Shown here piece by piece: positions 55,177 through 64,000 of a stretch of 64,000 nucleotides of DNA. A model generated the notes under the pieces. That model saw nothing but the letters and a program-made list of their open reading frames with translations, was not told the DNA's origin and ran no database searches. A program made the translations under genes and the position numbers. How positions within the stretch are numbered: position 1 is the first letter of the stretch; every line of letters starts with the position of its first letter. The stretch is from Luteolibacter ambystomatis (GTDB taxonomy: Bacteria; Verrucomicrobiota; Verrucomicrobiia; Verrucomicrobiales; Akkermansiaceae): contig NZ_CP073100.1 of NCBI RefSeq assembly GCF_018137965.1, positions 1,736,001 to 1,800,000 of the forward strand, read 5' to 3'.

Positions 55177-58100
55177 TCACGGAACCACTTTCACCCGGTA
55201 AAACCGCTTCGGCAGTCCGCTGGCATCCGTGTAGTCGGTGGTCGTCGCCGTCGCGGTTTTTGTCGCAATCACGGCCCACCCGGAGGACAACATCGTAGCG
55301 GCCTCCACCTGATAGGATTTCCCGGCCACCGAATTCCAGGACACTTTGAAGCCAGCACCCTCCTTGGCCACGGATGCGCTGAAACGCGAGGCGGGGTTCT
55401 TCGGCAAGGTGCCCGCGAGAAATTCCACCTGATTGCTCTGCCCGTCACTGTCCGGATCGGCATTGGGGTCGGACTCCAATGACGAGTAACTCCCGAACTT
55501 GGAAAAGCGCCACTGCTCGTACGGTCCCGCCAGCACGACCGCCACCTGTCCAGCCACGGTGGTATCCAGCACTGCTGTCAAACCCGATGGAGCTCCCGTG
55601 AGGGACACCGCTCCCACCTGCACACTGCCGGACACCGTGAACAACGGATAGCGCCCCGCGGCGGTTCCCGCTGGTACGGACAGATTGAGAATCCCTCCCA
55701 TCGACAGATCACCAGCCACCGACACCGAGTCCGCCGAGGCTCCGATACGTGCCTGAAGCAATCCTCCATCCGGCAGCGTCAGGCTGCCCCCGACCACCAA
55801 CGGCCCGCCCGTCCCGGTGCCGTAGCCCCGGAGGGATAGCGCACCTCCACCCACCAGATCACCGGTCACGGTCCCGTAGGCACTCATGATCGCACCGGCT
55901 CCGGCGGTCACCGTATCGAGTGCCAGCGTGCCGCCTTCCAGTTGCAGCGCGGCCCCGTTCGCCACTTCCAGCGTGTTCAGGCTGGTGAGCGAGCCTGTGA
56001 CCTTGAGCACCCCCTGCTCCACCGTGGTGCGACCGCCATAGGTGGAATTCCCGGAAAGAGTCCATGTGCCGCTGCCCGTCTTCACGACCGAGGTCGGACA
56101 ATAGACGTTCTGGTCCGCGATCACACCCGCGAAGGTGGCGTTCGTGCCAATGCCGCCGATGCGATAAGTGAGAAAGCGTCCACCGGTGGCACCGCCCATC
56201 AGATAGGCGCTCGCGTCACCGGATACCTCTCCGATGGAAACGGTCGTTCCATCGCCACCGGAAAGCGTGCCGACGTAATACGCCGTGGTATTGGCGGTCA
56301 GCTCGACCGCCGCGTTCGGAAAGCCGGGATAACCGTACGATGGGCCGAACCGGAGATCGCCACCATTGTTGGTGGAGTCGATCACCCGCAGCTTGCCGGT
56401 GAAGCCCGACCAATCGCCATAGAGGGTCGTGCGGACGTAGGGGATGCGGAAATCCAACGTTCCGCCACCGGTCAGGGTGCCATAGAGATCGCAGCGGTCG
56501 TCCGCATTGAACGTGCCGGTTTGTCCGGCGGGCACGACGAAGTTGTAGGTCGCGCTGTTGTAGGTGGCGGAATTCCGGTACATCGACAAGGTCCCGCCCT
56601 TGAAGGTGATGGGACCCGGTCCGAGTCCATACGCATTACCATCATCATTCGTGAACTGGATGGTGCCGCCTTCGATGTCGGTGCCGCCCGTCCACGAGTT
56701 CATCGCCACATAACGCAATGCAACCGGAGACGCGGTGGCCGTGGCATTCTGTGAAAGCGTCAGCGTACCACCATCAACGATGGCGGCGATCACCGTGCCC
56801 GCCGGAATGCCTGGGCCGGTCACACTCATGCCTGCGGCGAGGTTGGTGGTGACCACTGTCACAGTGGCGCTTGAAGCCGTCGTTCCCGAATCGAGGGTCA
56901 CACCCACCGGGGAGAGCGTGAGCGTGTTCGTGCCGCGTTTGGTGAGCTTGCCAGTGCCCGAAATCGCGTGACCGGCCAAAGTGTAGGCCTTGCTGCTATT
57001 GTCCACGATCATCGAACGCGGAGCCACCGGACTGGCCAGCGTGAGCATGGCTGTGGTGGCGGTGTCATCGAAGGTCAGCGCATCAAAGTTATAGTAGGTG
57101 GAAGCCACGCCACCGTTGGTCCAGTTCGAGGTCGTATTGAGATCCCAGTTGCCGTTGGTATTCCCCTTCCATACCAGCGAGGCGGCATTGCCGGTCACGG
57201 TCAGCCAGATCGAGGAAGGATTGCTGCCCGAGGCGGAGCGTCCGAGCGCGAAAGTCTGGCGGGTGCCGGTGGTGGGAAGATTGTGGGTCAGACTGAGGCC
57301 GGAGATCGCACTGCCGGTGGCTCCATCGATCAGCGGATAGGTCCCCGGTCCGAGCAATCCATCGGTGAGGCGGAATTTGAAATTGAGCGTGCCGGAAGCC
57401 GTCAATGTACCACCTTGCATGGCGACACGGTCGTTGCCGCCGGAGGACGACGACGAGAGATCGAAAGGCAGCACGGAGCCATTCGGCAGAGTGACGCCGC
57501 CTGCCACCTGGAGCACTCCCGCCGGAGTGGCGGCGGTCCCGGGGGACAAGATGCCCCCGCTCTGGAGCGTGACCGGACCGGTGACCGAGCCGGTGCCCGC
57601 AAGGGTGCCGCCATTGGCTACGGTGATTGCCGTACTTCCAAGCGCGCCTGTGATCGAAAGAGTCCCGGCGTTCACCGTGGTGGTGCCGGTATGCGTGCTG
57701 GTTCCCGCCAGCGTGAGGCTGCCCGCGCCGGTCTTGATGATGTTCGTCGCCGCGTTTCCCGTGCCATTGACGATCGCACCGGAGAAAATCGTGCTCTCCC
57801 CCTTTGCCCCGATGCTGTAGGTGCTGGCCGCCACCACGCTCTGCGCTCCGCTCAAGGTGCTGCCCGATGCGCCGGACAACGAACCGATGTCGTAGCTGGT
57901 CGCGCTGCCATTGCGATTCATCAGCTGGCCGTTCGTCCCGAGATCCACCGCCACGGCGGGACTGCCGAAGCCGCCATTGAGCCGGATGCGCGGTCCACCC
58001 GCTCCCAAGGTCAGCCGTCCGGTGTAGCCGGTCCACGTCCCGCCCACCGTCCACAGGTAGTTGCCATTCACCGTGACATTGCCCGCGCCGGTCCAGTTGC

Positions 58101-60234
58101 CGGTTTCATTGTGCTGGGACTGGACGGTGATCGTGGTGTCGGTGTCGAATTGCAGCGCATTGGAAATCGTCCCGTTCGAGGCGGCATTCAGCGTGAGAGC
58201 CCCGCCGTTCATGCGGATGGGAGCCGTGCCCGCCGCTCCCGCGGAATTGAGAGCCAGCGTTCCTTCCTCCACCGTTACCGCGGAGAAGCCATTGGTGGCC
58301 GAGTTCGACAGAGACAGAGTCCCGGTTCCCCGCTTGAGCAGAGGCCCCGTACTCCCGATCGAACCCGCACCGGTGAAAGTGTAGTTCGCCGAAGCAATGA
58401 CATCCATGGAGCCGGGCGAGACCGTGGAAGGAATGGAAACCGATGGTGACGTGGACCCTGTGTCATCGAACACCAGCCGGTCGCCATTGCCGAACGCGGT
58501 GACCGTGCTGCCCTGCTGGAAATTCAGCGAGGAAGTGTCCCATAGATTGCTGGTGCCATCGCCCTTCCATTTGAGATCACGCGGCAAGGCACTGGAACTG
58601 ACAAGAATGCCGCAGGTCTGTGTCCAGGTGCTGCCATCCGCATCCGTTACCGTGAACTCAAAACGCGCGCGCCCTGACGTGTTGACCGTCGGATTGAAAG
58701 TCACGATCGCGCCACCGGTCCCGGATTGCACGGCGGCGCCACCGGTGACTCCGGAAAGCGTGAAAACCGGAGTGTTTGGAAAACCGAGCGTGAACTTGCG
58801 CAGATCGATGCTGATCGAAGTCGGCGCGGACCCGGTGCTCTTCGCCACCACTCCATGCGGGATGGCGAGGAAATGGAGATACTCCTCCAGCCGGGTGTAG
58901 CCCAGCGGAGTGGATGCGGGGAAGAAGGTCGTTCCGGTGATCACACCACCCGATCCGGTGAAGGCGGTATTGTGGTCATCGACAGCGGGATTGAATCCCA
59001 GCGCCTGCTCCCAGTAGTCCGGCATCCCATCCTGATCGCTGTCGATGGGCGAGCTCGCGGACGCCAGCGTGCCAAAACCGGCATTCGAGGCACCGGTTTC
59101 CGATTCACGGGTCACATGCTTGTGAACCTGCCCGGTCAGGGCGGCGAAGAGGATCGTATCAACCTCATCGCGCAGCGTCTGCGAGGCATCCACGGAGAGC
59201 CGCAGCGCGCCACCCTGCGACACCACCTTTTTGTAAGCCGTCAGGGCATTGTCCATGGTCACCGCCACGGCACTGGAGGGGAATGGCGTGGCGGAAGTGT
59301 TGTAGGAGCCGGAGGCGATGCCGTAGCCCTTGTCGGTGCCATTGAGAATGCCATCTCCATCGGCATCATGCAGGCAGCCGTTCAGGTAGAGGCTGAAGTT
59401 CGGCACGCCATTGCGGTCGAGGCTGGCTTTCTCCAGCGCCTTGGAGCGCAGGTTGCCCGGCGGGCTGAGGAAATAGTTGTTGCGGACGTTCGCCTTCCAG
59501 CTCGCAGGAGTCTCGGAGTCCCCCATGATGAAACCGATGTCCCAATCGAAGGTGACGTTGTTGATCCAGTCGAGCGTGCCGGGTCTGGCCTTCGGGTTGC
59601 GGGTGTGGTTGTGCGCCCACAGTGTGTGATGGGCGGTGGCGTGGTTCTGGTCCCACAAGCCGCCGCAGGAATGGGATTCCAAGCCCCAGGCATTGACCGC
59701 CCACTGGAGCGTCAGATCCTCCGGCGGACTGCTGAAGCTGGACATGTTTTCGTCCGTGCTGAACTGCATCGAGATGTGATCCAGCACCGAGCGCGTCGAG
59801 TTGCTGTCCAAGTCGATGCAGTCTCCGCCGGAGCCATACTTGCCATGGCGGAAGCGCAGATGGCGGATCACCACGTCATCCGCTGAGATGCGGAAGGTGC
59901 CGTCCTTCAGACCGATGCCATCCCCCGGTGCCGTCTGGCCCGCGATGGTGACCTTGTTCTGGGTCATCCGCAGGTTGGACCCCGGCACATGAATGTAGCC
60001 GCTGACATCGAAGACGATCGTGCGCCCGGCCGCGGGCGCATTGGCGATGCCATAGGCCAGCGAACCCGCACCGCTCGAATTGAGATTCGTCACATGATAC
60101 ACGTCACCCCCACGTCCGCCGACGGCGAGCGCGCCAAAGCCCTCCGCTCCGGGGAAGGCGGGAATGGAGGCCTGGGCATGGAAGGTTTGATTGCCGAGCA
60201 GCAGCGCTGCCGCGACGAGGGGCTTTCGTGGCAT
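55177..60234 (-). CDS. Giant secreted pectate lyase with autotransporter-associated beta-strand repeats
   Basis: A 1685-residue secreted protein (signal MPRKPLVAAALLLGNQTFHA, cut near AQA). Residues 25-400 form a PL1-type pectate lyase: FPGAEGFGALAVGGRGG, TIAGQTAPGDGIGLKDG, VIRHLRFRHG and SVLDHISMQFSTDEN. Then follow a calcium-binding DSDQDGMPDYWEQALGF, a Big-like segment and about 1000 residues of PATR repeats (GTGTLSLSNS, GAGSLTLAGTSTHTGTTTV, GSGTWTLSGNSTYGGRTTV). A short C-terminal module (SYQVEAATMLSSGW) closes it; no outer-membrane barrel is visible. TTG 60246 precedes ATG 60234; the ATG was chosen. It probably degrades pectin outside the cell, with the pectinesterase next door. Confidence 0.9.
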   Translation of the reverse strand: MPRKPLVAAALLLGNQTFHAQASIPAFPGAEGFGALAVGGRGGDVYHVTNLNSSGAGSLAYGIANAPAAGRTIVFDVSGYIHVPGSNLRMTQNKVTIAGQTAPGDGIGLKDGTFRISADDVVIRHLRFRHGKYGSGGDCIDLDSNSTRSVLDHISMQFSTDENMSSFSSPPEDLTLQWAVNAWGLESHSCGGLWDQNHATAHHTLWAHNHTRNPKARPGTLDWINNVTFDWDIGFIMGDSETPASWKANVRNNYFLSPPGNLRSKALEKASLDRNGVPNFSLYLNGCLHDADGDGILNGTDKGYGIASGSYNTSATPFPSSAVAVTMDNALTAYKKVVSQGGALRLSVDASQTLRDEVDTILFAALTGQVHKHVTRESETGASNAGFGTLASASSPIDSDQDGMPDYWEQALGFNPAVDDHNTAFTGSGGVITGTTFFPASTPLGYTRLEEYLHFLAIPHGVVAKSTGSAPTSISIDLRKFTLGFPNTPVFTLSGVTGGAAVQSGTGGAIVTFNPTVNTSGRARFEFTVTDADGSTWTQTCGILVSSSALPRDLKWKGDGTSNLWDTSSLNFQQGSTVTAFGNGDRLVFDDTGSTSPSVSIPSTVSPGSMDVIASANYTFTGAGSIGSTGPLLKRGTGTLSLSNSATNGFSAVTVEEGTLALNSAGAAGTAPIRMNGGALTLNAASNGTISNALQFDTDTTITVQSQHNETGNWTGAGNVTVNGNYLWTVGGTWTGYTGRLTLGAGGPRIRLNGGFGSPAVAVDLGTNGQLMNRNGSATSYDIGSLSGASGSTLSGAQSVVAASTYSIGAKGESTIFSGAIVNGTGNAATNIIKTGAGSLTLAGTSTHTGTTTVNAGTLSITGALGSTAITVANGGTLAGTGSVTGPVTLQSGGILSPGTAATPAGVLQVAGGVTLPNGSVLPFDLSSSSSGGNDRVAMQGGTLTASGTLNFKFRLTDGLLGPGTYPLIDGATGSAISGLSLTHNLPTTGTRQTFALGRSASGSNPSSIWLTVTGNAASLVWKGNTNGNWDLNTTSNWTNGGVASTYYNFDALTFDDTATTAMLTLASPVAPRSMIVDNSSKAYTLAGHAISGTGKLTKRGTNTLTLSPVGVTLDSGTTASSATVTVVTTNLAAGMSVTGPGIPAGTVIAAIVDGGTLTLSQNATATASPVALRYVAMNSWTGGTDIEGGTIQFTNDDGNAYGLGPGPITFKGGTLSMYRNSATYNSATYNFVVPAGQTGTFNADDRCDLYGTLTGGGTLDFRIPYVRTTLYGDWSGFTGKLRVIDSTNNGGDLRFGPSYGYPGFPNAAVELTANTTAYYVGTLSGGDGTTVSIGEVSGDASAYLMGGATGGRFLTYRIGGIGTNATFAGVIADQNVYCPTSVVKTGSGTWTLSGNSTYGGRTTVEQGVLKVTGSLTSLNTLEVANGAALQLEGGTLALDTVTAGAGAIMSAYGTVTGDLVGGGALSLRGYGTGTGGPLVVGGSLTLPDGGLLQARIGASADSVSVAGDLSMGGILNLSVPAGTAAGRYPLFTVSGSVQVGAVSLTGAPSGLTAVLDTTVAGQVAVVLAGPYEQWRFSKFGSYSSLESDPNADPDSDGQSNQVEFLAGTLPKNPASRFSASVAKEGAGFKVSWNSVAGKSYQVEAATMLSSGWAVIATKTATATTTDYTDASGLPKRFYRVKVVP

Positions 60235-60315
60235 GCAACTTTTCAAGACCGAAAGTTACCACGCTCCGCTTGTAGCATTCCGGAGAAGCGTCGGAAAACT
60301 ACAGATGATCCCCTT

Positions 60316-61263
60316 TCACCATTTCGGTTCCCAGCCGAGCACGGCTCTCATGGTGCAAGCGGCCGCTTCTTCGGCCGCCAACTGCCGCGACCAAGCCACG
60401 CGCCGGATGATGGAAGCTCCCTCGCCTGTATTCTGGAATTCGGCATATCGGGCCGTCTTCTCGTTTTCAGGATTCCGCCAGTTGTCCCATCCCTCCGGAG
60501 CGATTCCCTTGCCCAGCGTGCAATTCAGGTAGGCAACCGCCGAGTACGGGCGCCAGGGACGCCCGAGATAGACGCGCTTCGCCGCAGGCGCGACTGAAAT
60601 GGCACAATGATCGAACACGAAGCCATATGCCTGATTCTCCGGAGTCGAGGCGGCAGTGATGTAGCCATTGTCCTTCACATGGATCTCGCACGCATGAAAG
60701 TAACCGATGCCCGCCCCAAAGATGAAATCCACATCACCCTCGATCCGGCAGCGATCGAAAAGATGCGCCCCGGACTGGATCAGCAGCGTGTCCTGGCTGC
60801 CCAGCAGCCGGCAGTTCCGGAACTCGCCCCGCTCGCATGCCAGCGATACCGCCACGGCCTGGCTGCCCTTGCCGCGGGAGTTCTCAAACGTGAGGTGGCT
60901 CGCCCGGATCTTCGGACAGCGGAAGGTCACCGTGGCGCTGTCAAAGGTGCCGACCGTCCCGCCTTCCGGTCGCGGTGTGTCCGCGCCATCGCCGAAGACA
61001 ATCACGGTCTTGCTCTCATCCTCTCCTTCCAGGGAGATCTCGCCCGCTTCCTTCGGAACCACCAGTTTCTCGCGATAGATTCCCGGCTTGATGACAATCC
61101 GGCATTCGCCGGCATGCTTCGCCGCGCGCGCCACCGCGGCATCGATCGCCAGCTTCACGGTCGGGAATGCCTTGCCGTCCGTAGGATCGACCACAAGAGT
61201 CTGCGAAGCCGCGAGAACGGTTGCCGTTCCCGCGAAAAGCCAGGCGATGAAGCCGCGTATCAT
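60316..61263 (-). CDS. Secreted pectinesterase
   Basis: A 315-residue CE8 pectin methylesterase that removes methyl groups from homogalacturonan, making it accessible to the pectate lyase. It has a signal peptide (FIAWLFAGTATVLAAS). Catalytic residues are D158 in GSQDTL, D179 in GDVDFIFG and R235 in YLGRPWRP. The conserved GIYREKL and AYGFVFDHC also fit. ATG 61263 is used; ATG 61275 in the same frame adds four residues. It lies 81 bases before the lyase gene on the same strand, and only 21 bases from the divergent methyltransferase start, so promoters must overlap coding DNA. Confidence 0.92.
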   Translation of the reverse strand: MIRGFIAWLFAGTATVLAASQTLVVDPTDGKAFPTVKLAIDAAVARAAKHAGECRIVIKPGIYREKLVVPKEAGEISLEGEDESKTVIVFGDGADTPRPEGGTVGTFDSATVTFRCPKIRASHLTFENSRGKGSQAVAVSLACERGEFRNCRLLGSQDTLLIQSGAHLFDRCRIEGDVDFIFGAGIGYFHACEIHVKDNGYITAASTPENQAYGFVFDHCAISVAPAAKRVYLGRPWRPYSAVAYLNCTLGKGIAPEGWDNWRNPENEKTARYAEFQNTGEGASIIRRVAWSRQLAAEEAAACTMRAVLGWEPKW

Positions 61264-61284
61264 GTCCCGATCCATTCTTGTCCG

Positions 61285-62064
61285 ATGACGGTTTGTCCAT
61301 CCCGAATCCCTGCAACCGCAATCCTGCTGGCGATGACCATCCTCTCCGGAGGATGTCGCAAAACGGGCACATCCGCGGCCGTAGCGGCCCCTCCTCCAGC
61401 GGTCACCGCACCTGCACCACCACCTCCTACGGCATACACCTTCGCGACGGGAAGTCCTGATGGCATCGGCAAGTTCTTCCATGGCCGGGAGATCGCCAAG
61501 GTCATGGGCCATCCCGCCATCGGCTGGCTGGAACGCGACGAGCGCGAGAAGGAAGAGGCCCCCACGAAGGCCATCGCCGCCCTCTCCCTGAAGCCGGATG
61601 CGGTGATCGCGGACATCGGCGCGGGCTCCGGCTACTACAGTTTCCGTATTTCCCCGCAGGTCCCGCAGGGCAGGGTCGTGGCCGTGGACATCCAGCCGGA
61701 GATGCTCGATTTCCTCCGCAACAAATCCCGCGAACTGGGCATCACCAATGTCGAGCCTCACCTCGGAGCCGTCGATGGCGTCCAACTCCCCGCCGCATCC
61801 CTGGACGCGGCCTTGATGGTGGATGCCTATCACGAATTCTCCCAGCCCGCGGAAATGCTGGCCTCCCTCCGTCACGCACTGAAGTCCGGAGGAAAGGTCT
61901 ATCTGCTGGAGTTCCGTGGTGAGGATCCGGAGGTGCCGATCAAGATCCTCCACAAGATGACCGAGGCCCAGGCCCGGCTGGAATTCGAAGCCGCGGGCTT
62001 CCGCTTTGTCTCGAATTCCACCGCCCTTCCATGGCAGCATCTGCTCGTCTTCGAGAATCCATGA
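61285..62064 (+). CDS. Class I methyltransferase with lipoprotein-like signal
   Basis: A 259-residue SAM-dependent methyltransferase: motif I IADIGAGSGYYSFRI, motif II VVAVDIQPEMLDFL and motif IV MVDAYHEFSQPAEM followed by LKSGGKVYLLEF. Unusually, the N-terminus is a secretion signal ending in a cysteine (ATAILLAMTILSGGC), followed by an alanine/proline-rich linker (VAAPPPAVTAPAPPPPTA). The lipobox is imperfect (-3 Ser), so it may be a lipoprotein or just exported. SAM is not expected outside the cytoplasm. ATG 61285 is the only start giving this layout. Its TGA overlaps the next gene's ATG (ATGA). Confidence 0.85.
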   Translation: MTVCPSRIPATAILLAMTILSGGCRKTGTSAAVAAPPPAVTAPAPPPPTAYTFATGSPDGIGKFFHGREIAKVMGHPAIGWLERDEREKEEAPTKAIAALSLKPDAVIADIGAGSGYYSFRISPQVPQGRVVAVDIQPEMLDFLRNKSRELGITNVEPHLGAVDGVQLPAASLDAALMVDAYHEFSQPAEMLASLRHALKSGGKVYLLEFRGEDPEVPIKILHKMTEAQARLEFEAAGFRFVSNSTALPWQHLLVFENP

Positions 62065-62924
62065 TCCGCGCGTTGCTCTTCCTTCTCTGTCTCGCCTGTC
62101 CGCTTTCAGCGCGGGAAGTGGATGTCTACCTCCTTGGCGGGCAGTCGAACATGCAGGGCATCGCGAAGCTCACCGATCTGCCGCAACATCAGCTCACTCC
62201 TGCCCCGGGGGTTCTATTCTGGAATGGCAGGGAATTCGAACCGCTTGTGCCCGGCAAAACGAAGTCTTCGAAACATGAAGGCGAATTCGGCCCTGAGCTC
62301 GCCTTCGCCCACGCGATCCCCACTCCGGGCCGCCCGGTGTTTCTAGTGAAATACTCCGCCAGCGGCATGCCCCTCGATCCCGGCTGGAATGCCGACAAGT
62401 GGCTCGGCGGCGAAAAGCCCGGACGCGTGAATTTTTATCCGGGTGCCAACCGCACCGATCCCAACCGCGGCCGCCTCTACTCGGCGATGATCACCTGCTT
62501 CGGTGAGGCGATCGGTGCGCTCTATAAGCACGGCGATACACCGGTGATCCGCGGCTTTCTCTGGATGCAGGGCGAGCAGGATGCCAAGCACCCCCTCTCC
62601 GCAGAGCACTATCCGGCAAACCTCAAGCTGCTGCGGCACCGGATCTCCGAGGACCTGCGTGTGGAGAATCTGCCGATAGCCTTCGGCCAGGTGCTGCCCC
62701 ATGATCCGCCTCTGCCACGCTTCATCGCCCGCGACCAGATCCGGCGCCAGATGGCCGCCTGTGACATGGACTCCGGAAGTCCGCTCGCCATTCCCCGCTG
62801 CCGCATGATCTCCACCAACGGTTTTCCGATCGGCACCGACACCGTCCACTACAACGCCAAGGGGCAGTTGCTGCTGGGAGCCGCCCTGGCCAAAGGAGTC
62901 GGCGAGGCGATGCTCTCCAAATAA
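62061..62924 (+). CDS. Secreted SGNH/SASA-family acetylesterase
   Basis: A 287-residue secreted esterase (signal MIRALLFLLCLACPLSA). It matches the sialate O-acetylesterase/acetylxylan-esterase-like SASA family: nucleophile S29 in GGQSNMQG, the WMQGEQDA block, and the DTVHYN site that supplies Asp and His. In this locus it probably removes acetyl groups from pectin or another plant or algal polysaccharide; the substrate is inferred from context. It overlaps the methyltransferase stop by four bases (ATGA), so the two are coupled. Confidence 0.88.
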   Translation: MIRALLFLLCLACPLSAREVDVYLLGGQSNMQGIAKLTDLPQHQLTPAPGVLFWNGREFEPLVPGKTKSSKHEGEFGPELAFAHAIPTPGRPVFLVKYSASGMPLDPGWNADKWLGGEKPGRVNFYPGANRTDPNRGRLYSAMITCFGEAIGALYKHGDTPVIRGFLWMQGEQDAKHPLSAEHYPANLKLLRHRISEDLRVENLPIAFGQVLPHDPPLPRFIARDQIRRQMAACDMDSGSPLAIPRCRMISTNGFPIGTDTVHYNAKGQLLLGAALAKGVGEAMLSK

Positions 62925-63000
62925 GGGGCAACATTTTCAGCCACACAACCTTTCGGATTCGCTTCCGTGAAAAACTGTTGTTAGGTTCGCGGTTGATCTC

Positions 63001-64000
63001 ATGAAGCCGCCCCATCTCGCCGACTACCGTGAACGGCTCGCCGCCGGACGCACCCTGCGTTTGAAACTCCCCCGCAAGGAACTCGGTACCTGGCAACCGG
63101 CGGAGCGGGATGTGGTGGAACTGATCCGCCATTCCAATCAGGACCGCGTGCACAAACTGGTGCCCCTGAAGATGGCGCGTATGGCGGCCTCGCCGTTTTC
63201 GTTTTATCGCGGCACCGCCTTCCTGATGGCGGGTGATCTCTCGTCCTCTCCCATCACTGGTATTCACACGCAGATCTGTGGGGATGCCCATGTCCGCAAC
63301 CTCGGCGCCTATGCCACGCAGGACGATCTGTTCCTCTTCGACGTGAATGATTTCGACGAGACCACACCCGGGCCATGGGAATGGGATCTCAAGCGGTTGG
63401 CCGCGTCCATCATCCTGGTCGGACGGGAAGCCGGACAGAGTGAAGATGCCTGCGCCGATGCGGTGCATCAGATGGCCGAACGCTACCGGAAGTCCATGCG
63501 GGCCTTCGCCCGGATGCCCGTTCTCGACCTCACCCGCTATGCCGTGATGCGCTCGGTGGGGCACGGGCCGGTGCAGCGCATTCTTCGCAAGGCCGAGCGC
63601 AAGACTCCCGCGCAGGAGATGGAAAAGCGCACCGCACCGGACGGGAACGGCCTGCCACGCTTCCGCGAGCTTCCCTTGCAAACACCGGTGCCGGAAGCCG
63701 TCGCAAGCCGGGTGATCGGTTCGCTCAAACACTATCGCGAGACTTTGACCGCCAACCGCCAGTCGATCTTCGATGCCTATCATCCATCCGATGTCGCCTT
63801 CAAGATCGCCGGCACCGGCAGCGTTGGCTCGCGGGACTACGTGGTCCTGTTGTTTGGAAACGGCCCGGACGATCCGCTGTTCCTCCAAGTGAAGGAAGCC
63901 TTCGCCTCCTGCTACACCCCCTACCTCCCGGAAGTCGGAGTGCCTGCTCATCACGGGCAGCGCGTGGCACAGGGCCAACAGCGCATGCAAACCGTGAGCG
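63001..64000 (+). CDS. DUF2252 protein, partial at right edge
   Basis: The reading frame is open from ATG 63001 to the window end (333 residues), so the C-terminus is missing. It matches the DUF2252 family: SPFSFYRGTAFLMAGDLSS, TGIHTQICGDAHVRNLGAYA, LFDVNDFDET and WEWDLKRLAASIILVGRE. The pattern of His/Asp clusters resembles protein-kinase-like or aminoglycoside-phosphotransferase-like folds, but the biochemical role of DUF2252 is not established. The typical family length is about 450 residues, so roughly a quarter is beyond the window. It starts 76 bases after the SASA gene. Confidence 0.85.
   Translation, partial: MKPPHLADYRERLAAGRTLRLKLPRKELGTWQPAERDVVELIRHSNQDRVHKLVPLKMARMAASPFSFYRGTAFLMAGDLSSSPITGIHTQICGDAHVRNLGAYATQDDLFLFDVNDFDETTPGPWEWDLKRLAASIILVGREAGQSEDACADAVHQMAERYRKSMRAFARMPVLDLTRYAVMRSVGHGPVQRILRKAERKTPAQEMEKRTAPDGNGLPRFRELPLQTPVPEAVASRVIGSLKHYRETLTANRQSIFDAYHPSDVAFKIAGTGSVGSRDYVVLLFGNGPDDPLFLQVKEAFASCYTPYLPEVGVPAHHGQRVAQGQQRMQTVS

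Overview
The window is a GC-rich bacterial chromosome segment with 48 protein-coding genes, the last running off the right edge. I found no rRNA, tRNA, CRISPR array, phage or insertion sequence. The gene content points to Verrucomicrobiota, probably a Luteolibacter/Haloferula-like Verrucomicrobiaceae. The evidence is a DUF1592 plus DUF1552 gene pair, a PEP-CTERM tail protein, autotransporter-associated beta-strand repeats, a PAS-AraC regulator, a CHASE2 cyclase and many short palindromic intergenic repeats. This assignment is inferred from gene families; no marker gene was compared.

Layout. 0.1-10.9 kb holds an EF-hand protein, cdsA-dxr (phospholipid and isoprenoid precursors), a secreted PEP-CTERM protease, an ABC exporter, lnt, the DUF1592/DUF1552 pair and queD. 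11.1-14.7 kb carries three tandem von Willebrand A (VWA) proteins with a TonB-like membrane anchor. 14.8-18.2 kb has carA, purA and uppS. 18.3-21.6 kb is one large TIR-transmembrane-WD40-like protein. 21.7-26.1 kb has a GNAT acetyltransferase and smc. 26.4-30.4 kb is a compact sugar-type catabolic operon (DapA-like aldolase, LacI regulator, isomerase, dehydrogenase). 30.5-36.1 kb holds a polysaccharide lyase-like protein, malQ, an MlaE permease, an AraC regulator and a methyltransferase.

36.1-40.9 kb contains recR, a small membrane protein, bcp, pgsA, pyk and a DNA methyltransferase that overlaps pyk and starts with TTG. 41.1-43.7 kb is a CHASE2-cyclase with a non-canonical active site. 43.7-47.1 kb is the ATP-grasp/alpha-E/transglutaminase operon. 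47.5-51.0 kb is sdhCAB with a clear promoter candidate and terminator. 51.0-53.9 kb is an IcmF-type acyl-CoA mutase split into two overlapping genes. 54.0-55.1 kb encodes an NA37-type protein. 55.2-62.9 kb is a pectin locus: a giant pectate lyase, a pectinesterase, a predicted exported methyltransferase and an SGNH acetylesterase. The right edge is a partial DUF2252 gene.

How it fits together: core metabolism (lipid precursors, TCA complex II, nucleotide synthesis, glycolysis) is interleaved with polysaccharide use (pectin, alpha-glucan, an unknown sugar acid) and surface or envelope functions. The least explained items are the TonB-like VWA triplet, the TIR-WD40 protein, the altered cyclase and the split mutase. 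The only gene-free stretch over 300 bases is 47132-47459, between two divergent operons.
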